Shown here one piece after another: positions 1-8,524 of a stretch of 64,000 bases of DNA. Location of the stretch: NCBI GenBank assembly GCA_964442355.1, contig CAYTZS010000002.1, positions 1 to 64,000 on the forward strand, given 5' to 3'. The stretch comes from UBA6168 sp964442355. GTDB taxonomy: Bacteria > Bacteroidota > Bacteroidia > Chitinophagales > Saprospiraceae. Within the stretch, counting starts at the first letter, position 1, and each line of letters starts with the position of its first letter. The notes beneath the pieces are model-generated. The model was not told the DNA's origin. It did no database searches and saw nothing but the letters and a program-made list of their open reading frames with translations. Made by a program: the position numbers and the translations under genes.

Positions 1-1
1 A

Positions 2-45
2 AAAAACAAGAAAGGCTGCGGTAGACTGTGGCCTTTCTTGTTTTT
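2..45. terminator. Perfect 15-bp hairpin, probable (bidirectional) terminator
   Basis: Positions 2-16 are the exact inverse complement of 31-45 with a 14-nt loop. The stem has an A-run at the 5' end and a T-run at the 3' end, so it could terminate transcription in either direction. It probably ends a gene lying left of the window and insulates the response regulator that starts at 132. Confidence 0.75.
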
Positions 46-131
46 GTGAGCGGTACAGCGGTATTCGAGAAAATTCAAGTGCCTACAATTTCTCAATTTC
101 CCAAATTCAATTCCCTACATTTGCTTCCAGC

Positions 132-1469
132 ATGAAAGCAAAAATCCTCATCATAGACGACGAGAATGACATCCGAAACCTCCTCAGCCGCATCATTCGG
201 CTGGAGGGGTACGAGGTGTTCCAAGCGGAGACCGGGAGCAAGGGGCTGAAGGTTTTGCAACAGGAAAAAATCCATGCCATCATCTGTGACGTGAAGCTGC
301 CCGATGCCAATGGCGTGGAAATGGTGCCCAAAATCAAGGCCATTAGCCCGCAGAGCGAGGTCATTTTGCTGACCGCCTTCGGTGCAATACCAGACAGCGT
401 GACCGCCATCAAGGCTGGTGCTTTCGACTACATCACCAAGGGCGACGACAACAACAAAATCATCCCGCTGCTTAGCCGGGCGGTGGAGAAGGCGCTGCAA
501 CAATTTGAGGCGAAGGAGGCCGAGGCCAGCGCCAACGGCCAGCGGCACAGTTTCGGCAAAATCGTTGGGCAGTCGAAGCCGATGCAGCACGCCATCGAAA
601 TGGCCAAGAAAGTAGCTGCTACCAGCACCACCGTTCTGCTCACCGGCGAAACAGGTACGGGCAAGGAGGTGTTTGCGCAAGCCATCCACGCCGCAAGCCA
701 GCGCAGTGCCAAGCCGTTCGTAGCCATCAATTGCAGCGCACTTGGCAAGGAACTGCTGGAGAGCGAGATGTTTGGTCACAAGGCAGGCTCGTTCACTGGG
801 GCGGTGAAGGACAAAATTGGCCTCTTCGAGGAAGCCAACGGAGGCACCATTTTTTTGGATGAAATCGGGGAGATGGACCTCATCTTGCAAGCCAAGTTGC
901 TGCGGGTTTTGGAAACTGGCACTTTCATGAAAGTTGGCGAAACAAAGGAGACCAGGGTGGACGTGCGCATCGTCGCTGCCACCAACCGAGACCTGCAAAC
1001 CGAGAGCGACAAGGGCAACTTTCGCCTTGACCTTTTTTACCGCCTCTCGGTGTTCAACATCAGATTGCCTTCGCTGCAAGAGCGCTCCGAAGACATCCAG
1101 CTTTTGGCAGGGTATTTTATTAAAATGTTCACCGCCAAAATGAACCATACGGCACTCGGCATGGACGATTCGTTCAAAAAAGCACTGACCAACCACCCTT
1201 GGAAGGGCAATATCCGCGAGTTGAAGAACGTCATCGAGCGGGCAGTCATTCTTGCCGCTGGCCCTGACCTTACGCTCGATTGCCTGCCCTACGACTTTCA
1301 GTACACCGAATCGGGCAACCAGCTGGACTTGATGAAACTCGCTGAAATCGAAAAAATGCACATCCGTAAGGTGCTCGCCCACACCAAAGGCAACAAGACC
1401 AAGACCGCTGAATTGCTTGGCATCGGACTAGCGACATTGTACCGCAAAATTGAGGAGTACGGCCTGTAA
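132..1469 (+). CDS. Sigma-54-dependent response regulator (NtrC family)
   Basis: Cytoplasmic two-component regulator that activates RNA polymerase carrying sigma-54. Residues 1-120 are a receiver domain with acidic pocket at D9/D10, phospho-acceptor D53 and K103. Residues 140-380 are the AAA+ domain: Walker A GETGTGKE (172-179), sigma-54 loop GSFTGA (219-224; Ser replaces the usual Ala of GAFTGA), Walker B GGTIFLDE (239-246). The C-terminus (about 410-445) is a Fis-type helix-turn-helix, NKTKTAELLGIGLATLYRKI. Length (445 aa) is normal for the family. The cognate kinase is not in view and may lie to the left. I saw no convincing -24/-12 sigma-54 promoter in the window, so targets are unknown. 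Confidence 0.96.
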   Translation: MKAKILIIDDENDIRNLLSRIIRLEGYEVFQAETGSKGLKVLQQEKIHAIICDVKLPDANGVEMVPKIKAISPQSEVILLTAFGAIPDSVTAIKAGAFDYITKGDDNNKIIPLLSRAVEKALQQFEAKEAEASANGQRHSFGKIVGQSKPMQHAIEMAKKVAATSTTVLLTGETGTGKEVFAQAIHAASQRSAKPFVAINCSALGKELLESEMFGHKAGSFTGAVKDKIGLFEEANGGTIFLDEIGEMDLILQAKLLRVLETGTFMKVGETKETRVDVRIVAATNRDLQTESDKGNFRLDLFYRLSVFNIRLPSLQERSEDIQLLAGYFIKMFTAKMNHTALGMDDSFKKALTNHPWKGNIRELKNVIERAVILAAGPDLTLDCLPYDFQYTESGNQLDLMKLAEIEKMHIRKVLAHTKGNKTKTAELLGIGLATLYRKIEEYGL

Positions 1470-1510
1470 GCAGCCATGCAACTATCCATGTCAAAAGCTG
1501 TTTTGGCAAA

Positions 1511-1753
1511 ATGAAAACCTACCAACCGATCTCCTGTGATTTTCACTCCGAACTTGAACTGTTCGCCCTGCGGCGGCAGCCCGTCGAAATCCGTTACACC
1601 ACTGTTGATGGCAACGAGGCTATCATCTCGCAACCCATCCAAGACCTCTACACCCGCAACGGCGAAGAATTTTTACTTTTGCCGGACGGCAGCGAAATCC
1701 GCCTCGACCAGCTTGTGAGCGTTGGCGGAAAGGTGCTGACAAACTACTGTTGA
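1511..1753 (+). CDS. Rof/YaeO-like Rho-binding antiterminator
   Basis: An 80-aa protein. The N-terminus YQPISCDFHSELE closely resembles the start of E. coli Rof, which binds the Rho hexamer and inhibits termination. The pattern of short beta strands (VEIRYTTVDG, EEFLLLPDGSEIRLDQL) fits the small Rof/Sm-like barrel. In E. coli Rof blocks Rho's primary RNA-binding site; the same role here is inferred from similarity. It starts 41 nt after the response regulator stop on the same strand, so the two may be co-transcribed. Confidence 0.75.
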   Translation: MKTYQPISCDFHSELELFALRRQPVEIRYTTVDGNEAIISQPIQDLYTRNGEEFLLLPDGSEIRLDQLVSVGGKVLTNYC

Positions 1754-1831
1754 TAAAGGTTGATGCGGTTAATAAGGGTTGATTCAGGCCCATATCAACC
1801 GCATCAACCCCTGTCAACCCTTATCAACCCA
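1749..1831. repeat. Word-hairpin element (GGTTGATAAG family, 10-nt period)
   Basis: The left arm (1749-1785) holds about four degenerate 10-mers of the type GGTTGATAAG/GGTTGATGCG. The right arm (1795-1831) holds the inverse complement type TTATCAACCC/CGCATCAACC. The two arms can fold into a long imperfect hairpin. It separates the Rof-like gene from the MOSC gene. An upstream in-frame ATG at 1760 lies inside it, which argues against that start. Confidence 0.8.
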
Positions 1832-1837
1832 TTAGAA

Positions 1838-2314
1838 ATGTCCTACATCAAAGAACTTATGCGCAACATGCCACAGGTCGGCAAGGTCGAGTGGGTGAGT
1901 GTGCGCCCAAAAGCGAAGGACGAGGTCAAGGAGCTGCAAGAAGTGGAAGCCGTGGTCGGAAAAGGCCTTGTCGGCGACCACTATCGGGGCAGCAGCGGCA
2001 AGCGGGAAGTCACGCTCATCCAAGCCGAGCACTTGGCGGGTGTGGCCTACATGCTCAAGGCCGAGCTGATTGACCCAGCCCTCACCCGCCGCAACATCAT
2101 GGTGAGCGGTATCAACCTGCTCGCTTTTGAGGACCAGCAATTCCAAATTGGTGAGGCAGTGCTCGAAATGACCGGTCCCTGCGAACCTTGCAACCGCATG
2201 GAAGAAAACCTCGGCGAAGGCGGCTACAACGCCATGCGAGGTCACGGCGGTATCACCTGCCGGATTGTCAAAGGCGGGAAGATTCGGGTGGGCGATGCAG
2301 TGCGGTTGGTTTGA
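1838..2314 (+). CDS. MOSC domain-containing protein
   Basis: 158-aa stand-alone MOSC (molybdenum cofactor sulfurase C-terminal-like) protein. MOSC domains handle sulfur for, or bind, molybdenum cofactor and in YiiM-type enzymes act on N-hydroxylated substrates. Visible hallmarks: KGLVGDHYRG (42-51), the RRNIMVSGINLL core (84-95), the conserved cysteine in GPCEPC (C115, with C118), and GHGGITCRIV towards the end. The start at 1838 (MSYIKEL) was chosen because the in-frame extension to 1760 is encoded by an intergenic repeat element. Substrate unknown. Confidence 0.9.
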   Translation: MSYIKELMRNMPQVGKVEWVSVRPKAKDEVKELQEVEAVVGKGLVGDHYRGSSGKREVTLIQAEHLAGVAYMLKAELIDPALTRRNIMVSGINLLAFEDQQFQIGEAVLEMTGPCEPCNRMEENLGEGGYNAMRGHGGITCRIVKGGKIRVGDAVRLV

Positions 2315-2340
2315 AATCGGAAATCTGGAAATTGTAGCAA

Positions 2341-3387
2341 TTGGGAAATTCAGCCATCAAAAAGTTTTGGATTCAGTGGGCCAACTGGGAGTACTGGCCA
2401 ATGTGGGCAGCCAACTTGCCACTGGTTTTCATCGTGGGCTGGTTTGCACTGCGTGCCAAACGACTGTTCTTTTTCAGTGCCGTAAACCCCGTAATCGAGA
2501 CGGGTGGTGCTTGGGGCGAGTCGAAGTTCAACATCCTTCGGCGCATGCCCGATAGCCATGTGCCACCTACTATTTTTGTCAAGCAAGGCACTGATTTTCA
2601 GCAAATTATCGAGCGGATGCGGGAGGTGGGGCTGGATGATTGGCCCGTCATCGCCAAGCCCGATGTGGGCGAGCGGGGCTTTCTCGTCACTAAAATCAAG
2701 GACGAGACGCACCTGCGTGATTTTGTGTCGAAGCACCCGATTGACTTCCTCATCCAAGGTTTTGTGGAGATGCCGCTCGAACTCGCCGTCATGTGCCACC
2801 GGATGCCCGGAAGCCGAAAAACGCAGGTCACTTCCATCTGCGTGAAAGAAACGCTCAAGGTCACCGGTGATGGCCATTCCACCGTTCGCCAGCTCATGCT
2901 GCGCTCAGAACGGGCCAGCCTGCAACTTGCTCGCTTCGAGGCTGAGAAGCCCGAACTGCTGGGGCAAGTGCTCGCCAACGGTCAAATCCTTGAGTTGGAG
3001 CCCATCGGCAACCACTGCCGAGGCACAATGTTCCTCAACGGCAACCGCCATATTGACGATAGCCTAACCCAAGCTTTTGAGTCAGTGCTATCGCAAATGG
3101 ACGACATCCACTACGGTCGCTTCGACATGAAATGCCATTCCATCGAACATCTGCGCAGCACAGGGCAATTCAAGGCCGTGGAGTTCAACGGCATCGGTGC
3201 TGAGCCAGCACATATCTACGACCCAACTTACCCACTCTGGAACAAGTACCGGGATATTTACCAGCATTGGAAGGTGATTTACAACATCTATAAAGTGCAG
3301 GCTGCCAGTGGCGTAGAGCCGATGTCGCTGAAAGAAGGCATCAATAGTTTGCGAGTTTATTCCAACTACAAGAAAATGCTTTCATAA
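2341..3387 (+). CDS. ATP-grasp domain protein (membrane-anchored, TTG start)
   Basis: 348-aa protein with ATP-grasp signatures: an ATP-binding lysine segment VIAKPDVGERG near residue 117 and a metal-site EFNGIGAEPAHIYDP near 280, as in D-Ala-D-Ala ligase-type enzymes, which join a carboxylate to an amine via an acyl-phosphate. A hydrophobic stretch near residues 22-38 suggests an N-terminal membrane anchor. Start: a TAG at 2335-2337 precedes the TTG at 2341 and the next ATG is at 2401. The N-terminal WANWEYWP looks like a conserved family feature and would be lost from the later start, so TTG is preferred. Substrate unknown. A single arm of GGAAATT-type words immediately precedes the start. 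Confidence 0.85.
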   Translation: MGNSAIKKFWIQWANWEYWPMWAANLPLVFIVGWFALRAKRLFFFSAVNPVIETGGAWGESKFNILRRMPDSHVPPTIFVKQGTDFQQIIERMREVGLDDWPVIAKPDVGERGFLVTKIKDETHLRDFVSKHPIDFLIQGFVEMPLELAVMCHRMPGSRKTQVTSICVKETLKVTGDGHSTVRQLMLRSERASLQLARFEAEKPELLGQVLANGQILELEPIGNHCRGTMFLNGNRHIDDSLTQAFESVLSQMDDIHYGRFDMKCHSIEHLRSTGQFKAVEFNGIGAEPAHIYDPTYPLWNKYRDIYQHWKVIYNIYKVQAASGVEPMSLKEGINSLRVYSNYKKMLS

Positions 3388-3417
3388 TTCCTTGCGCTTA
3401 TCCTACAATCCTTTAAA

Positions 3418-4047
3418 ATGACACTGCTTACCCACTTCTTTATCGCCTTCGGGCTTAGTTTCATTGGCTCGTTGCCCTTCGGCATGATCAACATGACGGT
3501 GGCGCACACGGCCATCCGGAAAGGTATGCATGCTGCCATTTTCACGGCATTGGGAGCCGCCATTGTGGAGCTGATTCAGGTGTTCATCGCCCTGAAGTTC
3601 ACTTGGTTGTTCAACGAAAACCCCAACGTGGAGCGGGTTTTTCAAATCATTGCCACAATCGTCTTTTTTGCAGGCGGCATTTTTTTCTTCTTCTTCGCAA
3701 AATCAAAACCGGAGTTCTCGGAGAGCGAGGTGAAGCCCAGCAAGCGGGGCGATTTCTTTCGAGGCGTTGGTATCAGCTCGCTCAACCTCATGGTCATCCC
3801 TTACTGGATTTTCTATGCCACGCTGCTCACCACCAATGGCATTTTGGTGAAGGACAATGCCCATGTCGTCACTTTTTCCGTTGGAACCATGTTCGGAACC
3901 TTCACACTGCTGGTTTGCTATGCCCTGCTCGGGGCGAAGATTTTGAGCAAATCGGAGCAAATTACAAGGTGGGTCAACAAATTCATCGGCTTGCTCCTGA
4001 TCGGGTTTGGGGTGTTTCAGTTACTGAAAATGCTTGGGATAGTTTGA
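3418..4047 (+). CDS. LysE family transporter
   Basis: 209-aa inner-membrane protein with about six hydrophobic segments. It opens with the LysE/RhtB pattern FIAFGLSFIGSLPFGMINMTVAHTAI and has a charged central loop (KSKPEFSESEVKPSKRG) before the last three helices. LysE-family proteins export amino acids or related small molecules; the substrate cannot be told. It follows the ATP-grasp gene by 30 nt, so the two are probably one operon. Confidence 0.85.
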   Translation: MTLLTHFFIAFGLSFIGSLPFGMINMTVAHTAIRKGMHAAIFTALGAAIVELIQVFIALKFTWLFNENPNVERVFQIIATIVFFAGGIFFFFFAKSKPEFSESEVKPSKRGDFFRGVGISSLNLMVIPYWIFYATLLTTNGILVKDNAHVVTFSVGTMFGTFTLLVCYALLGAKILSKSEQITRWVNKFIGLLLIGFGVFQLLKMLGIV

Positions 4048-4107
4048 TTGTTGTAGTGTTGTATTGTTTTTTGGTTCAACCATTGGACAATTCAACACTA
4101 CAACAAT
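4047..4107. repeat. Word-hairpin element (TTGTAGTGTTG family)
   Basis: Positions 4047-4061 and 4093-4107 are a perfect 15-bp inverted repeat built of TTGTTGT/AGTGTTG words, with a 31-nt loop. It overlaps the 3' end of the LysE gene (whose TGA ends at 4047) and lies between two convergent genes, so it may also act as a terminator. Confidence 0.75.
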
Positions 4108-4114
4108 TCCAAGG

Positions 4115-4528
4115 TCAGCAAAACCGCTCATACGCCATCTTCAAATTGTCGGCGATGATTTGGGCTGTGCGACCTTCAATGTGGTGGCGCTCCAGAAAGT
4201 GTACCAAGCGGCCATCCTTGAACAATGCAATCGAAGGAGATGACGGAGGATAGGGGAGCATGTACTCCCGTGCCTTGTTGACGGCGTCTTTGTCCACACC
4301 AGCGAATACAGTCACCAGTTTGTCTGGGCGCTTCTCGCCACTGAGGGAGTAAGCCACGCCTGGGCGGGCGTTGGCGGCGGCACAGCCGCAAACAGAGTTT
4401 ACGACCACGAGTGTCGTACCTTCTTGGTTGTCAAGCACTCGATCCACCGCATCGGAAGTGGTCAGGCTCTCGAAGCCGATATTGTTCAGTTCAGCAGCCA
4501 TCGGCGCTGTAAGCTCTATTGGATACAT
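4115..4528 (-). CDS. BrxA/BrxB family bacilliredoxin
   Basis: 137-aa thioredoxin-fold protein of the YphP/YqiW family with the active site C47-G48-C49 (NSVCGCAAANARPG). Bacilliredoxins remove bacillithiol (or similar) from mixed disulfides on proteins after oxidative stress. MYPIELTAPMAAEL at the start and the PSSPSIALFKDGRLVHFLERH block match the family, and the length is typical. Bacteroidota often carry it; whether this organism makes bacillithiol is not visible here. It is followed upstream by serC in the same orientation. Confidence 0.93.
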   Translation of the reverse strand: MYPIELTAPMAAELNNIGFESLTTSDAVDRVLDNQEGTTLVVVNSVCGCAAANARPGVAYSLSGEKRPDKLVTVFAGVDKDAVNKAREYMLPYPPSSPSIALFKDGRLVHFLERHHIEGRTAQIIADNLKMAYERFC

Positions 4529-4545
4529 AGTTTTTAATTTTTAAT

Positions 4546-4662
4546 TGTGAACGGTGAACTGTGAGCGGGGCACATCTAGCCCCAAACCGACAGGAAACAA
4601 GGCAATCGCCCATTTGGTTGAGTAACCGTTCATAGTTCACAAATCACAGTTTATAGTTCAAC
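4546..4662. repeat. Word-hairpin element (GTGAACTGTGAAC family)
   Basis: The left arm (4546-4567) carries GTGAACGGTGAACTGTGA; the right arm (4624-4662) carries the inverse complement words AGTTCAC/CACAGTTTATAGTTCA. The spacer is about 56 nt. The serC stop codon (TGA on the minus strand, 4658-4660) lies inside the right arm. Confidence 0.75.
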
Positions 4663-5728
4663 CGTTTTGACGAGCAAACTCCTGCATCACATCCACCAGC
4701 ACCTGCACGCTCTCCCGCGGCATGGCGTTGTAAATGCTGGCCCGGAAACCACCAACTGAGCGGTGGCCCTTGATGCCGTCAATGCCTGCTGCCTTGGCCA
4801 TTGCCATGAAAGGACCTTCGTGGTCAGGGTTGTTGGGCAAAAAGCAGACGTTCATCAGCGAGCGGTCTTCGGTAGCCACGGTGCCTTTGAAGAGTGGGTT
4901 GGCGTCAATTTCATTGTACAAAATGGCTGCTTTCGCCTTGTTTAGCTGTTGGATGCCCGCTAGTCCGCCGTTGGCCTTGAGCCAGCGCAGCGTGAGCATG
5001 GTCACGTAAAGTGGGAACACAGGTGGTGTGTTGTACATCGAGCCGTTGTCGGCATGCAGCTTGTAGTCGAACATGCTGGGCAATTTGCGCTCCGAGCGGC
5101 CAATCAAGTCCTTCCGCACGATGACTACTGTGACACCTGCCGGGCCGATGTTCTTCTGCGCACCAGCGTAGATGAGGCCGAACTGCTCCACGTCGAACGG
5201 GCGGCTGAACATGTCGCTGGACATGTCGCAGACGATGGGCACTGGCGACATTGGAAATTCGTGCAGCTGCGTCCCATAAATGGTATTGTTGCTGGTCAGG
5301 TGCAAGTAAGCGGCGTCATACGGGATGTAGTAGCCCTTTGGGATGAAGTTGTAATTGCTGTCTTTGCTGCTGGCCAATACTTCTGGGTTGCCGAAGAGTT
5401 TGGCTTCCTTGATGGCTTTGTTGGCCCAAACGCCAGTGTCCACATAAGCGGCTTTTTCACCGTCTTTGAGGAGGTTCATGGGTGCCATGGCGAACTGTGT
5501 GCTGGCGCCACCACTGAGGAACAGCACGGCGAAGCGGTCGTCGAAGCCACCGATTTCACGCACGAGCGCCTCGGCTTCGAGGGCCACGGCGTCAAATTCC
5601 TTGCTGCGGTGCGAGATTTCGAGGATGGAGAGTCCCATGCCGTTGAAGTCGAGGCAAGCCTGCGAGGCTTCTTGCATGACGCTCTGTGGGAGGATGGCGG
5701 GGCCTGCGCTGAAATTGTGCTTTTTCAT
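4658..5728 (-). CDS. serC: 3-phosphoserine/phosphohydroxythreonine transaminase
   Basis: 356-aa PLP enzyme converting 3-phosphohydroxypyruvate and glutamate to 3-phosphoserine in serine biosynthesis; it also serves pyridoxal phosphate synthesis. The N-terminus KKHNFSAGPAILPQSVMQEA and LSILEISHRSKEF are SerC signatures. The PLP lysine is K192 in YAGAQKNIGPAGVT. FLSGGASTQFAMAPMNL contacts the cofactor phosphate. Length is typical. No serA or serB is adjacent. Serine made here could feed the cysteine operon at 22-25 kb (inference). Confidence 0.97.
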   Translation of the reverse strand: MKKHNFSAGPAILPQSVMQEASQACLDFNGMGLSILEISHRSKEFDAVALEAEALVREIGGFDDRFAVLFLSGGASTQFAMAPMNLLKDGEKAAYVDTGVWANKAIKEAKLFGNPEVLASSKDSNYNFIPKGYYIPYDAAYLHLTSNNTIYGTQLHEFPMSPVPIVCDMSSDMFSRPFDVEQFGLIYAGAQKNIGPAGVTVVIVRKDLIGRSERKLPSMFDYKLHADNGSMYNTPPVFPLYVTMLTLRWLKANGGLAGIQQLNKAKAAILYNEIDANPLFKGTVATEDRSLMNVCFLPNNPDHEGPFMAMAKAAGIDGIKGHRSVGGFRASIYNAMPRESVQVLVDVMQEFARQNG

Positions 5729-5857
5729 GTCGTTGGTACTTAATCGAGACGTTGTTGATGAAAAGCACTTGAGTGTGAGTCGTTTTAGCGTATCGAATTG
5801 TTCGACCTGCTAATCCGCCAAGCTGCCCAAGCACTTTTGCGGCGCAAAGATAGGATG

Positions 5858-6781
5858 TCAATTGGCTTTTGTCCGCTTTTTACCTACATGAAATGGCACG
5901 GAAATGCTTAACCAAGGCAGTACGAATAATCCCTCCTGGCCTTCGGTAGCGATAGCCGTAAAGCCGCCAAAATCAATGGCGAGTTTTTTTCCGATATACC
6001 TTGCTCCACCGGACAGCACAAAAAGCGCTTCGCCTCCAGCAGCGAAGAAATAGTTTTCGCTGACGAATGCCCATTTGGGCTTGCCCCGCCGAAGGATGCT
6101 GAGCGACACCGTTGGCCGATCGGCAATGCCCCCATCGGTGGCATAGCCCCAGCCCAGTCCCACGGTCACGTTCTTGTCCGGTGAACCGAACGTGGAGACG
6201 CCTGACAAGAGGCCAATTCCGCCTACCTCTTCACCAATCAGCGTGAAATAAGAAGCGCTGATGCCGAGGTTTACCTTGTCCTTTTTTACGGGGATGGAGA
6301 ATTTTGGGCTTATCCAGACGGGGGTTTCAGTGACCCCATTTCCACCGATATTAAACAAGAATAGCGGCATCATGCCAGCGCTGAGGCTGATATTGTCCGT
6401 GATGCCGATGCTGGCTTGATTGAAAAGTATCCAAGTGTTTTGGTAATAGCCCTCGCCTGCAGGCAGTCCGTAGCCGCTGTTCCCGAAGAAGTAGCGGGTG
6501 TTGGCGTAGGCATTTTCGTACCAAAGTTCTTGCCCTCGCAGCTCCGTTTTTTTGATGGGCTGTATGGACAGAACCATTGATTTTTGAATGTTGATGGTGC
6601 CAAGGCTCTGCGTCTTGAACTGGATGGTCTCGCTGTTCTGCGACAAAATGGTGCCGATGTATTCGTTGCCATCGGTTGTCTCGATGCGCACCAGCGAGGT
6701 GTCAGCGGTCTCCTGCGATTTCAGTTGTGGCAACAAAAAAAGGAAGGCAGCAAGAAGAAGGAATAAATTGAAGCTTTTCAT
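5858..6781 (-). CDS. Secreted protein, probable outer-membrane beta-barrel
   Basis: 307 aa with a signal peptide (SFNLFLLLAAFLFLLPQLKSQ). Residues 30-75 form a small domain (VRIETTDGNEYIGTILSQNSETIQFKT) of the type seen before barrel proteins. The rest alternates polar and hydrophobic strands with many Gly and aromatic residues, as in outer-membrane barrels. No family name can be given with confidence. It lies upstream of serC on the same strand with a 129-nt gap, so co-transcription is uncertain. Confidence 0.7.
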   Translation of the reverse strand: MKSFNLFLLLAAFLFLLPQLKSQETADTSLVRIETTDGNEYIGTILSQNSETIQFKTQSLGTINIQKSMVLSIQPIKKTELRGQELWYENAYANTRYFFGNSGYGLPAGEGYYQNTWILFNQASIGITDNISLSAGMMPLFLFNIGGNGVTETPVWISPKFSIPVKKDKVNLGISASYFTLIGEEVGGIGLLSGVSTFGSPDKNVTVGLGWGYATDGGIADRPTVSLSILRRGKPKWAFVSENYFFAAGGEALFVLSGGARYIGKKLAIDFGGFTAIATEGQEGLFVLPWLSISVPFHVGKKRTKAN

Positions 6782-6884
6782 GGTCTATGATTTTAGGTGA
6801 AAGAGACGGTTTATTGCCAAGACATTCAAGATGCCTAAGCTCCCCTACTGGGTTGTTCAGTTTTTGGGGCTTAGTACCTGCTGT

Positions 6885-7217
6885 TTACGCTACTTCTGAA
6901 GTGTTATTGCCTTCCGCTTGTTTCCAAAGTCCAAGCTTTTTGGCGGCAGCTTTTACCCAGATGAACCAAACGACCACAAGCGCCGGGTAAATGGCCACCA
7001 CGCCGATGTTGTAGTAAATAGCATCTGCGAACTGAAAATGGTGCATGTGCATCACGGCACGGGTCATGCCGCAGCCGAGACATTCGTAATCGAAGAGGAT
7101 TTTGGAGGGGCAAACTTCAATTCCGGTGTTGTCGAAGAAGTCGCCGGGCATGAGCCACAGTACGATGGGCTGAATGAGCAGCAAGATGAGCCAAATCCAG
7201 TCAAGCTTTTTTTTCAT
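6885..7217 (-). CDS. DUF2752 family membrane protein
   Basis: 110-aa protein with three likely membrane helices. The hallmark is CPSKILFDYECLGCGMTRA, matching the C-x(n)-CxGCGxTRA motif of DUF2752, a family of small membrane proteins of unknown function common in Bacteroidota. The start at 7217 (MKKKLDWIW) is preferred: the in-frame extension to 7277 has no family support and would add a second hydrophobic stretch. Confidence 0.85.
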   Translation of the reverse strand: MKKKLDWIWLILLLIQPIVLWLMPGDFFDNTGIEVCPSKILFDYECLGCGMTRAVMHMHHFQFADAIYYNIGVVAIYPALVVVWFIWVKAAAKKLGLWKQAEGNNTSEVA

Positions 7218-7309
7218 GTAGAAAGTGGTTTGAGTTGCAAAAATAAAAAAGCGGTAAACAAAAGCCTTGACTTTCATTTACCGCTCGGTGTCAGTTTACG
7301 AAGCGTGGT

Positions 7310-7765
7310 TTAGTTGCCGCCACCGCCGTAGTAGTCCTTCATTTTCATGAGGGCGTGGATGAGGCCAGGCAGCCAGCAAAGGAACGAGAGGATGAGGTTT
7401 ACCCACCAGTTGTTGCCTTCCCAGTTGTCCATTACACCCATGCCAACCCAAGCGAGGCCGAAGATTGCCAAAACGATGTAGAGGCCCTTTGGAATGTCGT
7501 CGCCTTTCACGGCTTTCTTCACGATTTTCTGGGCAGCTTTCAGTTGCAATGTCTGCTTGATGCCCAGACGCTTGCCAGTCATTTCTTTGTACTTCTTCGG
7601 TGTGAGGGCAAGGAAGTCGTTCATGCCCATCTGAACCATTTCTGGTGTCAGTGCCTTCATTTCTGGTTGGTCGCCGAAATTTTCTGACCAGTTGCCAGTC
7701 ATTGAGGCAGCATTGAGGTTGAGGCACATGAGTGCGAGAACGAACAGCGTTAGGATTTTTTTCAT
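7310..7765 (-). CDS. YqaE/Pmp3 family membrane protein with N-terminal extension
   Basis: 151 aa. A signal peptide (KKILTLFVLALMCLNLNA) is followed by a polar domain of about 70 residues (LTPKKYKEMTGKRLGIKQ) and a C-terminal pair of helices (LYIVLAIFGLAWVGMGV and WWVNLILSFLCWLPGLIHAL). The latter resembles Pmp3/YqaE stress-linked membrane proteins. In Bacteroidota this fold often has such an N-terminal region. The start at 7765 places the signal peptide at the N-terminus. Confidence 0.8.
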   Translation of the reverse strand: MKKILTLFVLALMCLNLNAASMTGNWSENFGDQPEMKALTPEMVQMGMNDFLALTPKKYKEMTGKRLGIKQTLQLKAAQKIVKKAVKGDDIPKGLYIVLAIFGLAWVGMGVMDNWEGNNWWVNLILSFLCWLPGLIHALMKMKDYYGGGGN

Positions 7766-7949
7766 AATGATTAAGTGATTAAAAAAAATTAGAAGTGTAG
7801 ATTTGAATTCTACGGCCAAAATTAGTGACAAGCTTGAAAGCTCAAAGATTTGTACCCGATATTTTTTCGAATTCTATTGCTCCGTATTGAAAGCGATAGA
7901 ATTTGCTGAGATTCAATCTGTTAGTATTCTCCAATTGGGCTGGCACCAA

Positions 7950-8447
7950 TCAGCGGGCCAGCACGTAGCGGATGCCGAGACTGCCATAAGATGCCCCAAA
8001 TCCACGATTGTATCCATTGAAAAACAAGGTTGGCACCCAGTCGAGGGTGAAGTTGAGGGGTGCTTCGTCAATTGTGAAGTCCAGACCGAGGTAGCCTTGC
8101 ACCGAGAAGGTGGTGCTGGCGTAGTTGTCCCCCTTGTAGTCTGGGCCAAAGTTCCAGAAGTAGATACCAGCGCCAGCGCCGTAGTACCACTGCAGGTTTT
8201 TAACACCCTCCAAATCGTGGTGTACGAGATAGGCGCCGTTGACCGAGAACCAACTCCGATTTGGCCAGCCCCGCCAGCCAGCGTACAGTTCAATGGCATT
8301 GGAACCGGAGACAAAGTTTTTGTAGGAAATGGAGAGGGGGAAGCCCGCCCGAAGCCCCAGTGCTGAATCGTAGTTTTGGCAGTTGGCTGCCGAGTAGCTG
8401 AAAAGTCCGAATGCGACGAATAACAGGATTGCGAATTGTTTTTTCAT
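7950..8447 (-). CDS. Small outer-membrane beta-barrel protein
   Basis: 165 aa with signal peptide (KKQFAILLFVAFGLFSYSAANC) followed by repeated amphipathic strands rich in Gly and aromatics (GLRAGFPLSISYKNF, NAIELYAGWRGW, VQGYLGLDFTI). It ends YGSLGIRYVLAR, an outer-membrane-type C-terminal strand. It resembles the eight-stranded porin/OmpA-like families of Bacteroidota. Function unknown. Confidence 0.75.
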   Translation of the reverse strand: MKKQFAILLFVAFGLFSYSAANCQNYDSALGLRAGFPLSISYKNFVSGSNAIELYAGWRGWPNRSWFSVNGAYLVHHDLEGVKNLQWYYGAGAGIYFWNFGPDYKGDNYASTTFSVQGYLGLDFTIDEAPLNFTLDWVPTLFFNGYNRGFGASYGSLGIRYVLAR

Positions 8448-8491
8448 GTGAAAGGTTTTTGGGCCTCAGGTGATATTCATTGGTCAAAATT

Positions 8492-8517
8492 AGTGCTGCG
8501 TTCTGAAACGCAGCACT
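8492..8517 (-). terminator. Hairpin terminator after the 8525-10294 gene
   Basis: Stem of 11 bp, 8492-8502 with 8507-8517, tetraloop CTGA. Read on the minus strand it follows the stop of the gene ending at 8525 and is trailed by AATTTTG. Confidence 0.6.
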
Positions 8518-8524
8518 GAGCCGT

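Noticed and set aside
93..1382. Long minus-strand ORF opposite the response regulator (and many similar long antisense ORFs, e.g. 31491-32498, 39536-40762, 47073-48326, 52922-54502)
   Set aside because: Shadows of G+C-rich coding sequence: no domain, start context or family similarity, while the opposite strand encodes clear proteins.
5885..5900. Sigma-54 -24/-12-like string TGGCACGGAAATGCT
   Set aside because: Spacing is one base short of TGGCAC-N5-TTGC and it lies within the 3' end of a gene on the other strand with no gene downstream in that direction.
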